Shown one piece after another: positions 18,128 to 27,519 of a stretch of DNA of 64,000 nt. The notes under the pieces were generated by a model. The model was not told where the DNA came from. It saw nothing but the letters and a program-made list of their open reading frames with translations, and made no database searches. The stretch is from the NCBI RefSeq assembly GCF_000621545.1, contig NZ_JHYA01000012.1:61382-125381 (forward strand), written 5' to 3'. This stretch comes from Anaerovibrio lipolyticus LB2005. Lineage in GTDB: Bacteria > Bacillota > Negativicutes > Selenomonadales > Selenomonadaceae. Each line of letters starts with the position of its first letter. Within the stretch, counting starts at the first letter, position 1. Position numbers and translations under genes: made by a program.

Positions 18128-20115
18128 TAGAAGGATGCACCTACATTAAAGTGTACTCTGTTACCCTGTGAACCGTGACCCACATCGATACGGATAGGGC
18201 CCACAGGTGTATCTACCATTACGCCTACACCTATGCTGGCATGGAACACATCAAAGTCCCTTGGCAACCAATCAGTTCCCCAAACTCCACCCCAGTCAGT
18301 GAAGACAGCACCTTTTACTTTATTATACAGAGGGAAACGGAATTCCAAACTACCGATATACATGCTGTCACCACGGAACTGATCATCCTTATAACCGCGA
18401 AGGGTTCCCTGACCACCTATGTTAAATGTGTTAAAATAGCTCAATTCACTTCCGGAATGACCATAACAATTTCTGAAAGCCACAATCTGATTACGGCCCA
18501 CCTTCCAATAGGCAGAATCATCAATGGTGTACTTCTGATAATTGAAGTCGCCCCCCAGACCTGCAAACTCTACAGCCAGCTGTACATAATGACCACCAGT
18601 TGGATACATAATATTATCTCTGGTATCAGTGGTATGTGACAGAGTAATGGAACGAGTAAGACCAAAATTCTTATCTCTCCAAGGAGCAGCCGCAGGAGTA
18701 CTGCGATCAACAGGACCAGACTTATGGGTATCATAATCATCTTCGCTGTTCTTAAAGTAAATACCATTGGTGGAATACTCACTTACAGGGCGAGTAAAAC
18801 CAATTTCAAAGCCCTTGGCCTTGCGCAACATTTCCTCTATCAAATTACCATCAGTGCCATAATCATTATATCTGTAGGTACGGTCATAGACTTTAAGAGT
18901 ACCACAGGTTTCCTTCCTGTCAAGCCAAGGCTTACGATAGGAGAAAGACCAGCCTCGTGCATCAGTACTGGAACCGCTAATAGCATAGGTAATACCTATA
19001 GAATCACCAATTCCACGGAAGTTGGAATCACCTATACTAATCATACCTATAAAACCATCAGCTGTACTATAGCCGGCGCCTACACCAAAGGCACCAGTAT
19101 TCTTTTCAGTTATATCTATTTCCAGCATGCAGGCATTTGGCTCCACACCTGGAATAGGCTTAATATCTATGGATTCAAAGTAATTCAAATTCATAAGGCG
19201 ATTGTAGCTGCGAACCACATCTTTTTTATTAAGTGGCTCACCAACCTTGGTACGAAGCTCACGAATAACAACCTTTTCCTTGGTCTTCTTCAAGCCCTTT
19301 ACCTTGTAGCCCTCCAAAATACCTTCATTGACCTGAATGGAAATCTTGCCCTGCTCATCCATGCCCATGTCGTGAACCTTGGCCATAATATATCCATCAT
19401 TCACATAGACCTTCTTAATATTGGCCAAATCCTCCTGCAGGGACACACGATTCAAGCGGTCTCCCGGCTTCAGCTGCATAGCGTTAATCAGCTTGTCAGT
19501 AGACTCACGCTTGCTGTTGCCGGTTATCTCAATGTCAGAAATAATCGGGGTAGTAAATACATGATAAGTAACGATTACACCCTCTGGGATTTCTTCAAAG
19601 CTCGGATAAAGATCGTAGAAATAACCAGTTTCATAAATATTATTGGCATCTCTTGAAAGGCCATCAATAGTCATAGGATCTCCCACCTTGGAGCTAAGAG
19701 ATAACAGGGCAGTATTATAAACATCCTCAGTAGCGCCCTCAATCCTAATCTCCATAATGGTTTTCCCTACCAAAGCCTGTGCAGAACTAGTAACCTCTGC
19801 ATCAGTAGGTCTTTCCCCATTCCATTTGGCTACTGCCTCCTTGGCTGCATTGGAAGTATCCTGGGCATTGGCTGCAAGTTCAACAGCTTCACCAACTTCA
19901 TCCCCAGTAGGGGCTGCCGGCTTATTTCTGTTAATATCCGCCTCAGCACCAGTTTCAGACACAGCTGCCAGCTTACCATCCTTCATATTAACTATCACAC
20001 CAGAATCAGTTGGTGCTGCAGAGACGACCTGTGCTGCAGATAAACCAGTCATCATAGCCATGGCACAGGCCAAAGCTCTATAATTTTTTTTGGAATTCTT
20101 TGAAGAAAATCTCAA
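18127..20115 (-). CDS. bamA: Outer membrane protein assembly factor BamA
   Basis: A 662-residue Omp85 protein. A signal peptide (about 1-33), an Ala-rich low-complexity segment (34-108), POTRA repeats (about 110-340) and a C-terminal 16-strand barrel (350-662) ending in Phe. The L6 loop motif is LRGYKDD with R573-G574, as in the (V/I)RGF/Y signature. About three POTRA domains fit the length, fewer than the five of E. coli. The start is TTG (20113-20115) with AGGAGG 8 nt upstream. It is followed by an overlapping OM protein gene and three Skp-like genes, a full OM-protein assembly set. Confidence 0.95.
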   Translation of the reverse strand: MRFSSKNSKKNYRALACAMAMMTGLSAAQVVSAAPTDSGVIVNMKDGKLAAVSETGAEADINRNKPAAPTGDEVGEAVELAANAQDTSNAAKEAVAKWNGERPTDAEVTSSAQALVGKTIMEIRIEGATEDVYNTALLSLSSKVGDPMTIDGLSRDANNIYETGYFYDLYPSFEEIPEGVIVTYHVFTTPIISDIEITGNSKRESTDKLINAMQLKPGDRLNRVSLQEDLANIKKVYVNDGYIMAKVHDMGMDEQGKISIQVNEGILEGYKVKGLKKTKEKVVIRELRTKVGEPLNKKDVVRSYNRLMNLNYFESIDIKPIPGVEPNACMLEIDITEKNTGAFGVGAGYSTADGFIGMISIGDSNFRGIGDSIGITYAISGSSTDARGWSFSYRKPWLDRKETCGTLKVYDRTYRYNDYGTDGNLIEEMLRKAKGFEIGFTRPVSEYSTNGIYFKNSEDDYDTHKSGPVDRSTPAAAPWRDKNFGLTRSITLSHTTDTRDNIMYPTGGHYVQLAVEFAGLGGDFNYQKYTIDDSAYWKVGRNQIVAFRNCYGHSGSELSYFNTFNIGGQGTLRGYKDDQFRGDSMYIGSLEFRFPLYNKVKGAVFTDWGGVWGTDWLPRDFDVFHASIGVGVMVDTPVGPIRIDVGHGSQGNRVHFNVGASF

Positions 20116-20150
20116 AGGAAAAACCTCCTGTATAATTATTTCTTTATTTA

Positions 20151-20714
20151 CTACTCTCTTAATGTTTTGCCCGCAGCCTGCATCAGCTGCTGCATTTCAG
20201 CATCAGGCACCTGACTCTCGGTCCTGGCGGGAGAAACCTCCTGCTGTGGCAATTGTGGTACCACTTCAACAGTTGGTGGATTCTGCCGCACAAAGCCGGA
20301 AGCACCGTTGCCCGCAGCATTTGGGGCAGCCCCTTCATGGTCCTCAAAGGATGGTTGCACCTTCACCACCTGGGTTTTCTCCAGGCCTGTGGAAGAATCA
20401 TCACTATCCTTAACTGTGGTCATATTGGTTGGAACCTCTATCACCTGCTTAGTGTGAAGAAGGGCCAAATAACCAACTCCCACCACAAGAGCAATAATAA
20501 GAGGTGCCAGCCTTATCAACCATTTTCGCCAGCCATGACCAAACTTTGTCTCCTGAGCCCGCTGCAGCTCTGCCTGAGCCAGCATTACATCCAAATCACC
20601 CCGCAGACTGTTCTCTTTGTCCATGGAGCTTTCGGCACGGCCCAGCCAATCTCTGGCTGCGGAAATATGCTTTCTGACTGCCTTATTTTCTTTATTTTTG
20701 CGATTTTTATCCAT
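20151..20714 (-). CDS. Single-pass membrane protein of unknown function
   Basis: 187 residues from the ATG at 20714 (GGAGG 6 nt upstream). The N-terminal 65 residues are charged, helical and probably cytoplasmic; one membrane helix follows (about 66-86), then a Pro/Gln/Ser-rich extracytoplasmic tail. No family recognised. The gene lies just after a sigma factor gene and before bamA. The topology fits a membrane anti-sigma or sigma-regulating protein, but there is no recognisable zinc anti-sigma motif, so this is only a hypothesis. Confidence 0.55.
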   Translation of the reverse strand: MDKNRKNKENKAVRKHISAARDWLGRAESSMDKENSLRGDLDVMLAQAELQRAQETKFGHGWRKWLIRLAPLIIALVVGVGYLALLHTKQVIEVPTNMTTVKDSDDSSTGLEKTQVVKVQPSFEDHEGAAPNAAGNGASGFVRQNPPTVEVVPQLPQQEVSPARTESQVPDAEMQQLMQAAGKTLRE

Positions 20715-20850
20715 AATTGCCTCCAAAAGCAGACACTTCTACGGAATAAAGTCGCCAAATAACATATTTATATAATTTGCCAAATTAAATGAAAAAACCT
20801 CATTTTCGGCAAAAAATACCATTTTACAGTCTTTTACTGCCATATATCAC

Positions 20851-21483
20851 TTACTTCCAGTTATGCATAAATCGGGACAGCATTCCCCTCACCCGGCGAA
20901 CACCGCTTTTTTGCAGGCGATAAATGTGGGCTGTACTTACATTAAGCATATTCGCTACATCCTTTACCTCCCGACTGTTTACCAGCACCTGATTCAGCAC
21001 CAGCTGTTCCTTCTGAGGTAATCTGTCCATAGCCTCCATAACCACATTAGAAGCCATGTGAATTTCAGCCAGCTCTGTCACAGGAGTGCCTGTGTCCACC
21101 AGCATATCCAAACGGGACATACCGGAATCCATCTCCGCCTCCAGACAGGCAATGTCAGCATTGCCTTCCTCCTTCATATAGCGGTACATTCTTCCCCTTA
21201 TGCGATAAACCGCAAAAAGACTGAAGGCTACCCCCTTATCAGGGTCGAAGCTTTCCACTGATTCTATAAGCCCCACAGTACCCTCCTGGATAACATCCAT
21301 AATGTTTTCCAGATCTTTAAAGGGCATAGCTGTCTTAAAAACTAGGGGCTGATAAGCCTCAATAATGCGACGGCGAGCATCGGTGCTGTGATTATGCTTA
21401 AATTCATACCACAAGTCCTTTTCCTCAGCCGGTTCCAGCATCTTTACCTTATTCAGTTCCTGCAAGTACTCAGACAGCTTCAT
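20851..21483 (-). CDS. Alternative RNA polymerase sigma-70 family factor
   Basis: A 210-residue sigma factor. Region 2 (about 38-110) has the core-binding and -10 recognition block QEGTVGLIESVESFDPDKG and FSLFAVYRIRGRM; region 4 (150-205) has a helix-turn-helix DVANMLNVSTAHIYRLQKSG. Regions 1 and 3 are reduced, so it is neither RpoD nor a classic two-domain ECF factor, more like the SigB/SigF/WhiG group. It starts 20 nt past the tamB stop... in transcription order it follows tamB and precedes the one-TM gene and bamA. An envelope-stress or OM-biogenesis role is inferred from position. Confidence 0.82.
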   Translation of the reverse strand: MKLSEYLQELNKVKMLEPAEEKDLWYEFKHNHSTDARRRIIEAYQPLVFKTAMPFKDLENIMDVIQEGTVGLIESVESFDPDKGVAFSLFAVYRIRGRMYRYMKEEGNADIACLEAEMDSGMSRLDMLVDTGTPVTELAEIHMASNVVMEAMDRLPQKEQLVLNQVLVNSREVKDVANMLNVSTAHIYRLQKSGVRRVRGMLSRFMHNWK

Positions 21484-21503
21484 AAAAACCTTCTTATCTA
21501 AAT

Positions 21504-24500
21504 TTAGCGGCTTACTCTGGCATAGCCCATATCACTGTATATCAGCTTTTCATTTTCCCCATCACTATAGGCTGGTGACGTGGAGAACCTGAACTGGTGG
21601 GACAAGCCAAAGGTATGGGCATGATCCTCATCAAATAGATACATAAGATTCAGATTATCTGTCAGTTCATATTCCAGTCCGGCCTTATACTCATTGTTAT
21701 TTACACTTTTGGCAAAGGTCACCATGGTTCTGTCAGATATATACTTACCCAATTTGATATTATACACTTCCTCATAGTTTTTGTCGCCTGTTTTTTCACT
21801 GAGGAATTCTGAAGTATCCCTTTCCACTGAGAACAAATCCAAATCCAAGGCATTTCTTATAGCATTTTCCACCTCGGAAAGTACTGTCATGGAAAGGCCC
21901 ACATTGAACATAGCAGCAAATTTTGCGGAATCGCTCCTATTGGTACTAAAATCACTTCTCAGGGTAAGAAGCTGAATTATATTCTCCTCAGACATTGGCG
22001 GTGAGGACATCAATCTAAACTTCATATGCTCCACCGGTCCGTCCAGACTTACAAATACTCTGGTGCTGGCCACCTTGGTTCCAGCCTTCAAAGTAATTGA
22101 AGGGTAGAGGCTGTCACTTCTGTTAAATTTTACAGCTCCCTCAAAAATCTGGAAATTAGTTTTCAGATAACTGATATTTCCCTTCTTAACTGTAATGGCA
22201 CCACTGGTATGAGGCATAAGGGTTGTGCCCTGGAAATGGGCATCACCCACCAACAGCAGATTACCAAGGTTAGCACTGACAAAGCGTACCCCCTTGCCCA
22301 GCTCCACATCGAAATCAAGACCCACCTCCGGCATTTCTGTGCTGTCCGTAGGAATTGGTGGTGTGGAAAGAACCACATTTTCCAAAAACAGCCGTCCGGA
22401 AATTCTCGGAATAGTTCTGGCTGCAACTGGCTCCCCCTTAATAAATTCATCCGGCTTTTCCAGACTGTCAATATTAATGGTGGTAGTCAGCGGTCCTCTG
22501 AAGAAGTTACAACGCACATCCAGCTGGTCTGCATCAAAACCAAGATGATAACTAACAGGTGTCAGGCCATCCATTTCTGCATAACCCGTCATCTTATAAG
22601 TACCATTCCCCATCTTGCCACTGAAGTTCTCCAGCATGAAGGTGTTACCCAGCATGGACAAACGCAGTTCCATATTAGTAACAGGGTTGGCCACTCCCTT
22701 TATTTTGAAGGCGCCCTCATTAACAGCTATATTGCCTTCAAAGGCAGGGTGTCCCAAAGTACCGGTAATATGCACCGTACCATCCGTTTGCCCCACTGAC
22801 CACTCCACATATTTGGAAATAGTAGGCAACAGACTCAGATCTGCATCCTCCAAAGAAACCGTCAAATTCATTTGTTCATTGCCATCAGTGCCATCAGCTC
22901 GGAAAGCTCCCAAGGGAGTATAGCCAGTCACCACCACTCTGTTGGAATTATTCCCCACCATTTTTTTGGCAACCAATGGCTCCGTTATATGAATAATCTT
23001 ATCACGCAACATAAATTTGCCGGAAATACTGTCCAAAGCAGCTCCCCGAACACCAATATCCTCACCATATAAGGTTATTTCAGCAATAGGATTGGCTGTT
23101 TCACCTGCAGCCTCCACATGACAGTTCACCTTGCCGGTGATCTCCCCATCGTAGCCCGCTGCCCCAGCCAACGCTCCCGCGTCAATATTGGTGGCATCAG
23201 CTGTCAAAGAAATATCTCCGTCCAAATCTATGGTGCCAAGGGCTGTAAATCTGCCCTGCTCCCCTTCAGTTCCAGTAAGGTTCTTTATTTTTATTACCCT
23301 ATTATCAAGTGTGGCATTGCAATATACATCGTTGATTGGATATGTGCCAAAATGACCATCCGTGACATAGGCCCCCACAACAAGACTTGGATTGTCAGCC
23401 GTACCACCGATATTACAGTTGCCATTCAGCTTGCCCGTAACATTGTTATTTTTCCAGCCGGCAACAACTCCCAAAGACTTGATATCCACATTGTCCAGGG
23501 TTATATTGCCTCCAATGGCCTCAGTAACAAAGTTATAGCTGGCATTAAGGGTATATTTTCCAGTTCCCTGCTTCACATACATATTCTTGAAGAAAATTCT
23601 GTGATTTCGGTAGTCAATGTCTCCCGCCACCTCATCAAATTCCTCTCCCCGCACAATAACCCCCTTAGAGGAAACTGTACCATGGAAAATCGGCGACTCC
23701 ACATTGCCTGTCAAAGTACCAGTAAAGTTAATATAACCATCCATTGGAATAGGTACTTTATTGTCAAAATCATCCAGATTAATATCCTTGGCCTCCACCG
23801 TAATATTCATATCACCGCCGGAGGTAATGGTACCACTGCCAATGTATGCCTTTATTCCAGGAGACTGGATATTAATATCCGTAAGGGTCAGCAGATTATT
23901 TTCATAGGTGTAATTGCCGGTAATACTCTGAATAACGATTTCATCCCTGAATTTTCCCAGCTTGTAATTAAAATGTCCCTTCACCAGCGGATTATCCAGC
24001 GTTCCAGTTACTTCAATCTCATTATCCACACTACCCGTCAGTGGTAAATCCACATCCACCGCCCTCAGCATGTTTTCCATACGGGCATTTCTGGTGGAAA
24101 CGGTGAGATGAAGTCTCCTCTCACCCAGGAAGCCAACGATACCATTTACTTCCCAGCGATTGTCGTAATCACCTTCGATTATAAGATCCTTTACACCAAC
24201 CCCACGAAGACCACCAATGGCCTTGCCATGCAGTCGTCTATATGGCTGGTCAAAGAGGACACCATCTCTGGCTGCAAAGGAGGCACCCAGCACAGGGTCA
24301 TCCAGAGTTCCCTTTAATTTCCCCCGGAAATCACTTAAACCGGAAACCTCCGCCTCAGGGGCAATATTTCTTATAAGGGATAAATCAAAATCACGGCCAT
24401 AGAAACTTATATCAAGTTTCTCACCCAAAAGTACATCCCCCTGAAGTCCTATTTCGCCCCCATTTTCAAGGATTGCACTTAAATAATCCACATGGAGGTC

Positions 24501-25952
24501 TTTATTCTGATAAATAAAAGAACCATCAATTCTATTGGCACCAATCCCCATATAGGAGGCCCCATCAGAAGACAGGGTACCCATAACTCTGGTATTGCCA
24601 ATATCATTTACATTACCGGTCACAAACAGGTCAGCTGACGCTGCTCCCCCTGCTTCACTCAGCTCCGGAATACGGACTGAGGCTTGGGAAAGATTAACTC
24701 CCTCTGCCTTCACCTTGGCCACGAAGTCAAAGGTTTTGGCATCAAAATCTCCTTCTCCCGTTACATGGCCTCCGAAAATATCTCCGCTAAGTTCAGTTAC
24801 AGTAACAGCCTCATCTGCATATCTGACTCTGGCGGTGCAGTTGGTAAAATCATAACCGCTCACACTGCCCTCAGCAATTTTCACATCAGCATCCACCACC
24901 GGATTGGTGGCATCACCAGTAACCCTGGCATTAAAGGCCACAGGACCACTATATGGAATATCATCAATAAGAGCTCCCGGTTCAAAGCCATCAGATGCCA
25001 CCGTCAAATCAAGAATTGGACGGCCCTCCACCAGCTTTACCTTACCCTTGGCAGTCGCCTTCTGTCCGGCAGTTTCCGCGTTCATAAATACTTGAATAGC
25101 CTTTTCTGTAAAGGTAAAAAGGCCATTAATATTTTCCACTTTTTTATCCAGAATTACTGCTTCGCCCTGCTGAAGCTCCAGCTCACCGCTGTAATACAGC
25201 TCCGAACCGGTTCTTCCCCCTACAGCCACTGCTCTGGTTATCTTTCCTCTTATGCTGTCCGCCTTAACCATATCCTCTGGGATAGTGCCGGATGGTATCA
25301 AGGCCACATAGTTGGCCAGCTCCAAATCAGTAATTTCCACATTAAAGGTATCCTTGGAGCCACCGTAATTGGCAGCCACCTTAACCTCAGCCCCCTGATT
25401 TTTGCCGGTACCCTCTATGCGTACAGCGGGATAATTGTCAAAATCCAAATCTGCCTGCAAATCCTCCACCAAAATATCCTGGCCATTGTAGGCAGTTTTC
25501 AGTATGCCATCTGTAATATGCACCCTGCCAGTGAATTTATTATCGCTAGGCTCCTCAGAAACCAAATCTGAAAAGTTCCAGCTACCGTCACTGCGCTGAT
25601 GAATATCCGCCTCCACATCAGTAAGATACACATCCCTGATACCCTCGGAAACAGAGTTTTTAAACATAACAAGGTAGCTGAAGCCCACCCTGGCATCAGC
25701 TACCCTGGCAATTATCTTATCCTGTTTGTCATAAACAGCAATATTCTTTATATTCACAGAATGAAAGGAATCAACCTTGACAAGACCGATTTCCACCTTG
25801 GTATCCAGCACCTCGCTGGCAATGGAAGCTGCATTTTCCGCTGCCCTCTCCATAAAGGCAGATGAAGTAATATAACCGTAAATGCAGGCCATTATAATAA
25901 ATATTATTCCCAAGGCACCGCCGGCGGCCTTCCCCATAACCTTACGGTCCAT
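21504..25952 (-). CDS. tamB: TamB-family inner-membrane-anchored lipid/protein transport protein
   Basis: About 1482 residues. A signal anchor (8-28) is followed by an AsmA-like start and more than 1000 residues of repeated beta strands forming a long groove, then the C-terminal DUF490/TamB domain (about 1160-1480). TamB-type proteins span the periplasm and are linked to anterograde phospholipid transport and to the Omp85 protein TamA; no TamA is present here, so BamA may be the partner, as suggested for other diderms. The ATG at 25952 has a GGGGGA site 7 nt upstream; the open frame upstream to 26000 runs into a terminator and is not used. Confidence 0.9.
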   Translation of the reverse strand: MDRKVMGKAAGGALGIIFIIMACIYGYITSSAFMERAAENAASIASEVLDTKVEIGLVKVDSFHSVNIKNIAVYDKQDKIIARVADARVGFSYLVMFKNSVSEGIRDVYLTDVEADIHQRSDGSWNFSDLVSEEPSDNKFTGRVHITDGILKTAYNGQDILVEDLQADLDFDNYPAVRIEGTGKNQGAEVKVAANYGGSKDTFNVEITDLELANYVALIPSGTIPEDMVKADSIRGKITRAVAVGGRTGSELYYSGELELQQGEAVILDKKVENINGLFTFTEKAIQVFMNAETAGQKATAKGKVKLVEGRPILDLTVASDGFEPGALIDDIPYSGPVAFNARVTGDATNPVVDADVKIAEGSVSGYDFTNCTARVRYADEAVTVTELSGDIFGGHVTGEGDFDAKTFDFVAKVKAEGVNLSQASVRIPELSEAGGAASADLFVTGNVNDIGNTRVMGTLSSDGASYMGIGANRIDGSFIYQNKDLHVDYLSAILENGGEIGLQGDVLLGEKLDISFYGRDFDLSLIRNIAPEAEVSGLSDFRGKLKGTLDDPVLGASFAARDGVLFDQPYRRLHGKAIGGLRGVGVKDLIIEGDYDNRWEVNGIVGFLGERRLHLTVSTRNARMENMLRAVDVDLPLTGSVDNEIEVTGTLDNPLVKGHFNYKLGKFRDEIVIQSITGNYTYENNLLTLTDINIQSPGIKAYIGSGTITSGGDMNITVEAKDINLDDFDNKVPIPMDGYINFTGTLTGNVESPIFHGTVSSKGVIVRGEEFDEVAGDIDYRNHRIFFKNMYVKQGTGKYTLNASYNFVTEAIGGNITLDNVDIKSLGVVAGWKNNNVTGKLNGNCNIGGTADNPSLVVGAYVTDGHFGTYPINDVYCNATLDNRVIKIKNLTGTEGEQGRFTALGTIDLDGDISLTADATNIDAGALAGAAGYDGEITGKVNCHVEAAGETANPIAEITLYGEDIGVRGAALDSISGKFMLRDKIIHITEPLVAKKMVGNNSNRVVVTGYTPLGAFRADGTDGNEQMNLTVSLEDADLSLLPTISKYVEWSVGQTDGTVHITGTLGHPAFEGNIAVNEGAFKIKGVANPVTNMELRLSMLGNTFMLENFSGKMGNGTYKMTGYAEMDGLTPVSYHLGFDADQLDVRCNFFRGPLTTTINIDSLEKPDEFIKGEPVAARTIPRISGRLFLENVVLSTPPIPTDSTEMPEVGLDFDVELGKGVRFVSANLGNLLLVGDAHFQGTTLMPHTSGAITVKKGNISYLKTNFQIFEGAVKFNRSDSLYPSITLKAGTKVASTRVFVSLDGPVEHMKFRLMSSPPMSEENIIQLLTLRSDFSTNRSDSAKFAAMFNVGLSMTVLSEVENAIRNALDLDLFSVERDTSEFLSEKTGDKNYEEVYNIKLGKYISDRTMVTFAKSVNNNEYKAGLEYELTDNLNLMYLFDEDHAHTFGLSHQFRFSTSPAYSDGENEKLIYSDMGYARVSR

Positions 25953-25987
25953 TAAATATCCCCCTAGATAATCCCCTATAAAAGAAA

Positions 25988-26013
25988 AACTGCCACGCAA
26001 TAAGGTGGCAGTT
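25988..26013 (-). terminator. Intrinsic terminator after tolC
   Basis: On the minus strand AACTGCCACC...GCGTGGCAGTT makes a 9-11 bp stem with a short loop and is followed by TTTCTTTTATAG. It separates the mla-tolC genes from tamB. Confidence 0.85.
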
Positions 26014-26084
26014 AGAATATACTTAACACTACATATTGCAACTTAAGTATAACATAATAAACTGTAAACTATTTGAAAATTACA

Positions 26085-27440
26085 TTAATTTTTTGCCAAT
26101 TTTTCCTGAAGCTGGGTAACATCCAAATCCACCATAAGGCCCATAGCCTTGTCCAGGGCTGCCTTGCTGGAATTGTACTTGTAAAGGGCATTGTAATAAT
26201 TACTCTGGGCCGTTGTAAGCTTCTCCTCAGCATCCATTACATCCAGATTGGTTCCCACACCGGCACCATAACGCACCTGGGCAATGGTGTAATCCTCCTG
26301 GGCCTTCTCCATGGCCACCTTGGCGGTGGAAATGCTCTTTTCCGCAGCAGTGAGGTTCAAATATGCTGTACGAACCTCCAAATCACCTGTATCTCTTGCC
26401 TCCTGGGCAGCCTCCTTAGCCTTTTCAATGGCAGCCTTGGCCTGCTTCACCTTAGCCTGGGTAACATTGTTGTCAAAAATATCCCAGCTGATGCCAATCC
26501 CTGCATACCATGTATTCTGTTGATAGAAATTATCTACAGGACGCTCATCAGCACTAAATGGTTTTTCACCGGCAAAAGTCTTGGACACTGTCGCATTAAC
26601 CTTTGGCAAATTACCAGAGGAGGCCACATCCAGCTGAGCCTCAGCAATCTTAACCTTATACTCAGCCGCCAAAATATCCGGGCGATTAAGCTGAGCGTAT
26701 TCAGAACACTGATCAAGGGATATTTCATAAGGCACATATCCCAGCTCATCCTTCAAATTCAGCTCTGTACCAGTAGGAAGTCCCACCACATTATTCAAAG
26801 TGGCAATGGCCACATCGTAATTATTCTGGGAAGACACCAAGTTAAGCTGAGCATTGGAAAGCTGCACCTGGGAAGCCAACAAATCTGACTTGGCCACTGT
26901 TCCTGCACCGAACTGGGCATTAACATTCCGCAAATGCTCTTCCAAGGTTTTTACGGAATTTTGAGCCACCTTTATCTGGTTACGGCAGTTCAAAGCACTA
27001 TAATAAGCAGCCTGGGTCTTGGCCTTAATTCCCTGCTTGGTGGCCTCCAATGCCAATTCATTGGCATCCAAAGCCAAATCCGCCGCCTTAATGGAGCCCT
27101 CCAGCTGACCACCAGTATAAATAGGCATACTTACAGCCACTGTATTTGTATACATGGAGTTCACATTGTGCGCATCATAGAACTTGCCACCAATATGCTG
27201 GGCTGCACTGGTCCAGTTCAAGGTAGGGCCATGCATACGACGAGCCTCATGACGGGCCCACACTGCAGAGTCATAGTCATCAATAGCACTCTTAACAGTA
27301 TGGTTGTTGGCCATAGCCATATTTACACAATCCTCAATATCTACATCCATGGTTTCAGCCATTGCTGTACCAGCCATAGACATGGTCATAACACCGCTGA
27401 TCACCAGGGCAGTTAGCGTTTTAAATCTATTATTTCTCAT
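26085..27440 (-). CDS. tolC: TolC-family outer membrane efflux channel
   Basis: A 451-residue OM efflux protein with a signal peptide (1-28, ending AMA) and two OEP repeats (about 30-240 and 245-445) made of long Ala/Gln-rich helices and short barrel strands. It would form a trimeric exit duct for type I secretion or RND/MFS pumps; no inner-membrane partner is encoded in the window. GAGGAGG lies 10 nt before the ATG. In the gene order it follows mlaE-mlaF-mlaD, an arrangement typical of the Negativicutes OM cluster. Confidence 0.92.
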   Translation of the reverse strand: MRNNRFKTLTALVISGVMTMSMAGTAMAETMDVDIEDCVNMAMANNHTVKSAIDDYDSAVWARHEARRMHGPTLNWTSAAQHIGGKFYDAHNVNSMYTNTVAVSMPIYTGGQLEGSIKAADLALDANELALEATKQGIKAKTQAAYYSALNCRNQIKVAQNSVKTLEEHLRNVNAQFGAGTVAKSDLLASQVQLSNAQLNLVSSQNNYDVAIATLNNVVGLPTGTELNLKDELGYVPYEISLDQCSEYAQLNRPDILAAEYKVKIAEAQLDVASSGNLPKVNATVSKTFAGEKPFSADERPVDNFYQQNTWYAGIGISWDIFDNNVTQAKVKQAKAAIEKAKEAAQEARDTGDLEVRTAYLNLTAAEKSISTAKVAMEKAQEDYTIAQVRYGAGVGTNLDVMDAEEKLTTAQSNYYNALYKYNSSKAALDKAMGLMVDLDVTQLQEKLAKN

Positions 27441-27460
27441 TCAATAGATACCTCCTCTAG

Positions 27461-27477
27461 GGTAATATATTACTACC
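27461..27477 (-). promoter_or_regulatory. Palindromic site in the tolC leader
   Basis: GGTAATATATTAC-TACC, an almost perfect inverted repeat centred about 30 nt before the tolC ATG. It could be an operator or simply a TA-rich promoter core. Weak support. Confidence 0.3.
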
Positions 27478-27519
27478 AATTGTTGAAAAAAACATGAGAA
27501 TCAGATTAAAAACCTAATA

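Noticed and set aside
18724..19656. Long plus-strand frames antisense to bamA, tamB, lpxD and others
   Set aside because: They mirror the codon pattern of the minus-strand genes, which have clear homology; none resembles a known protein.
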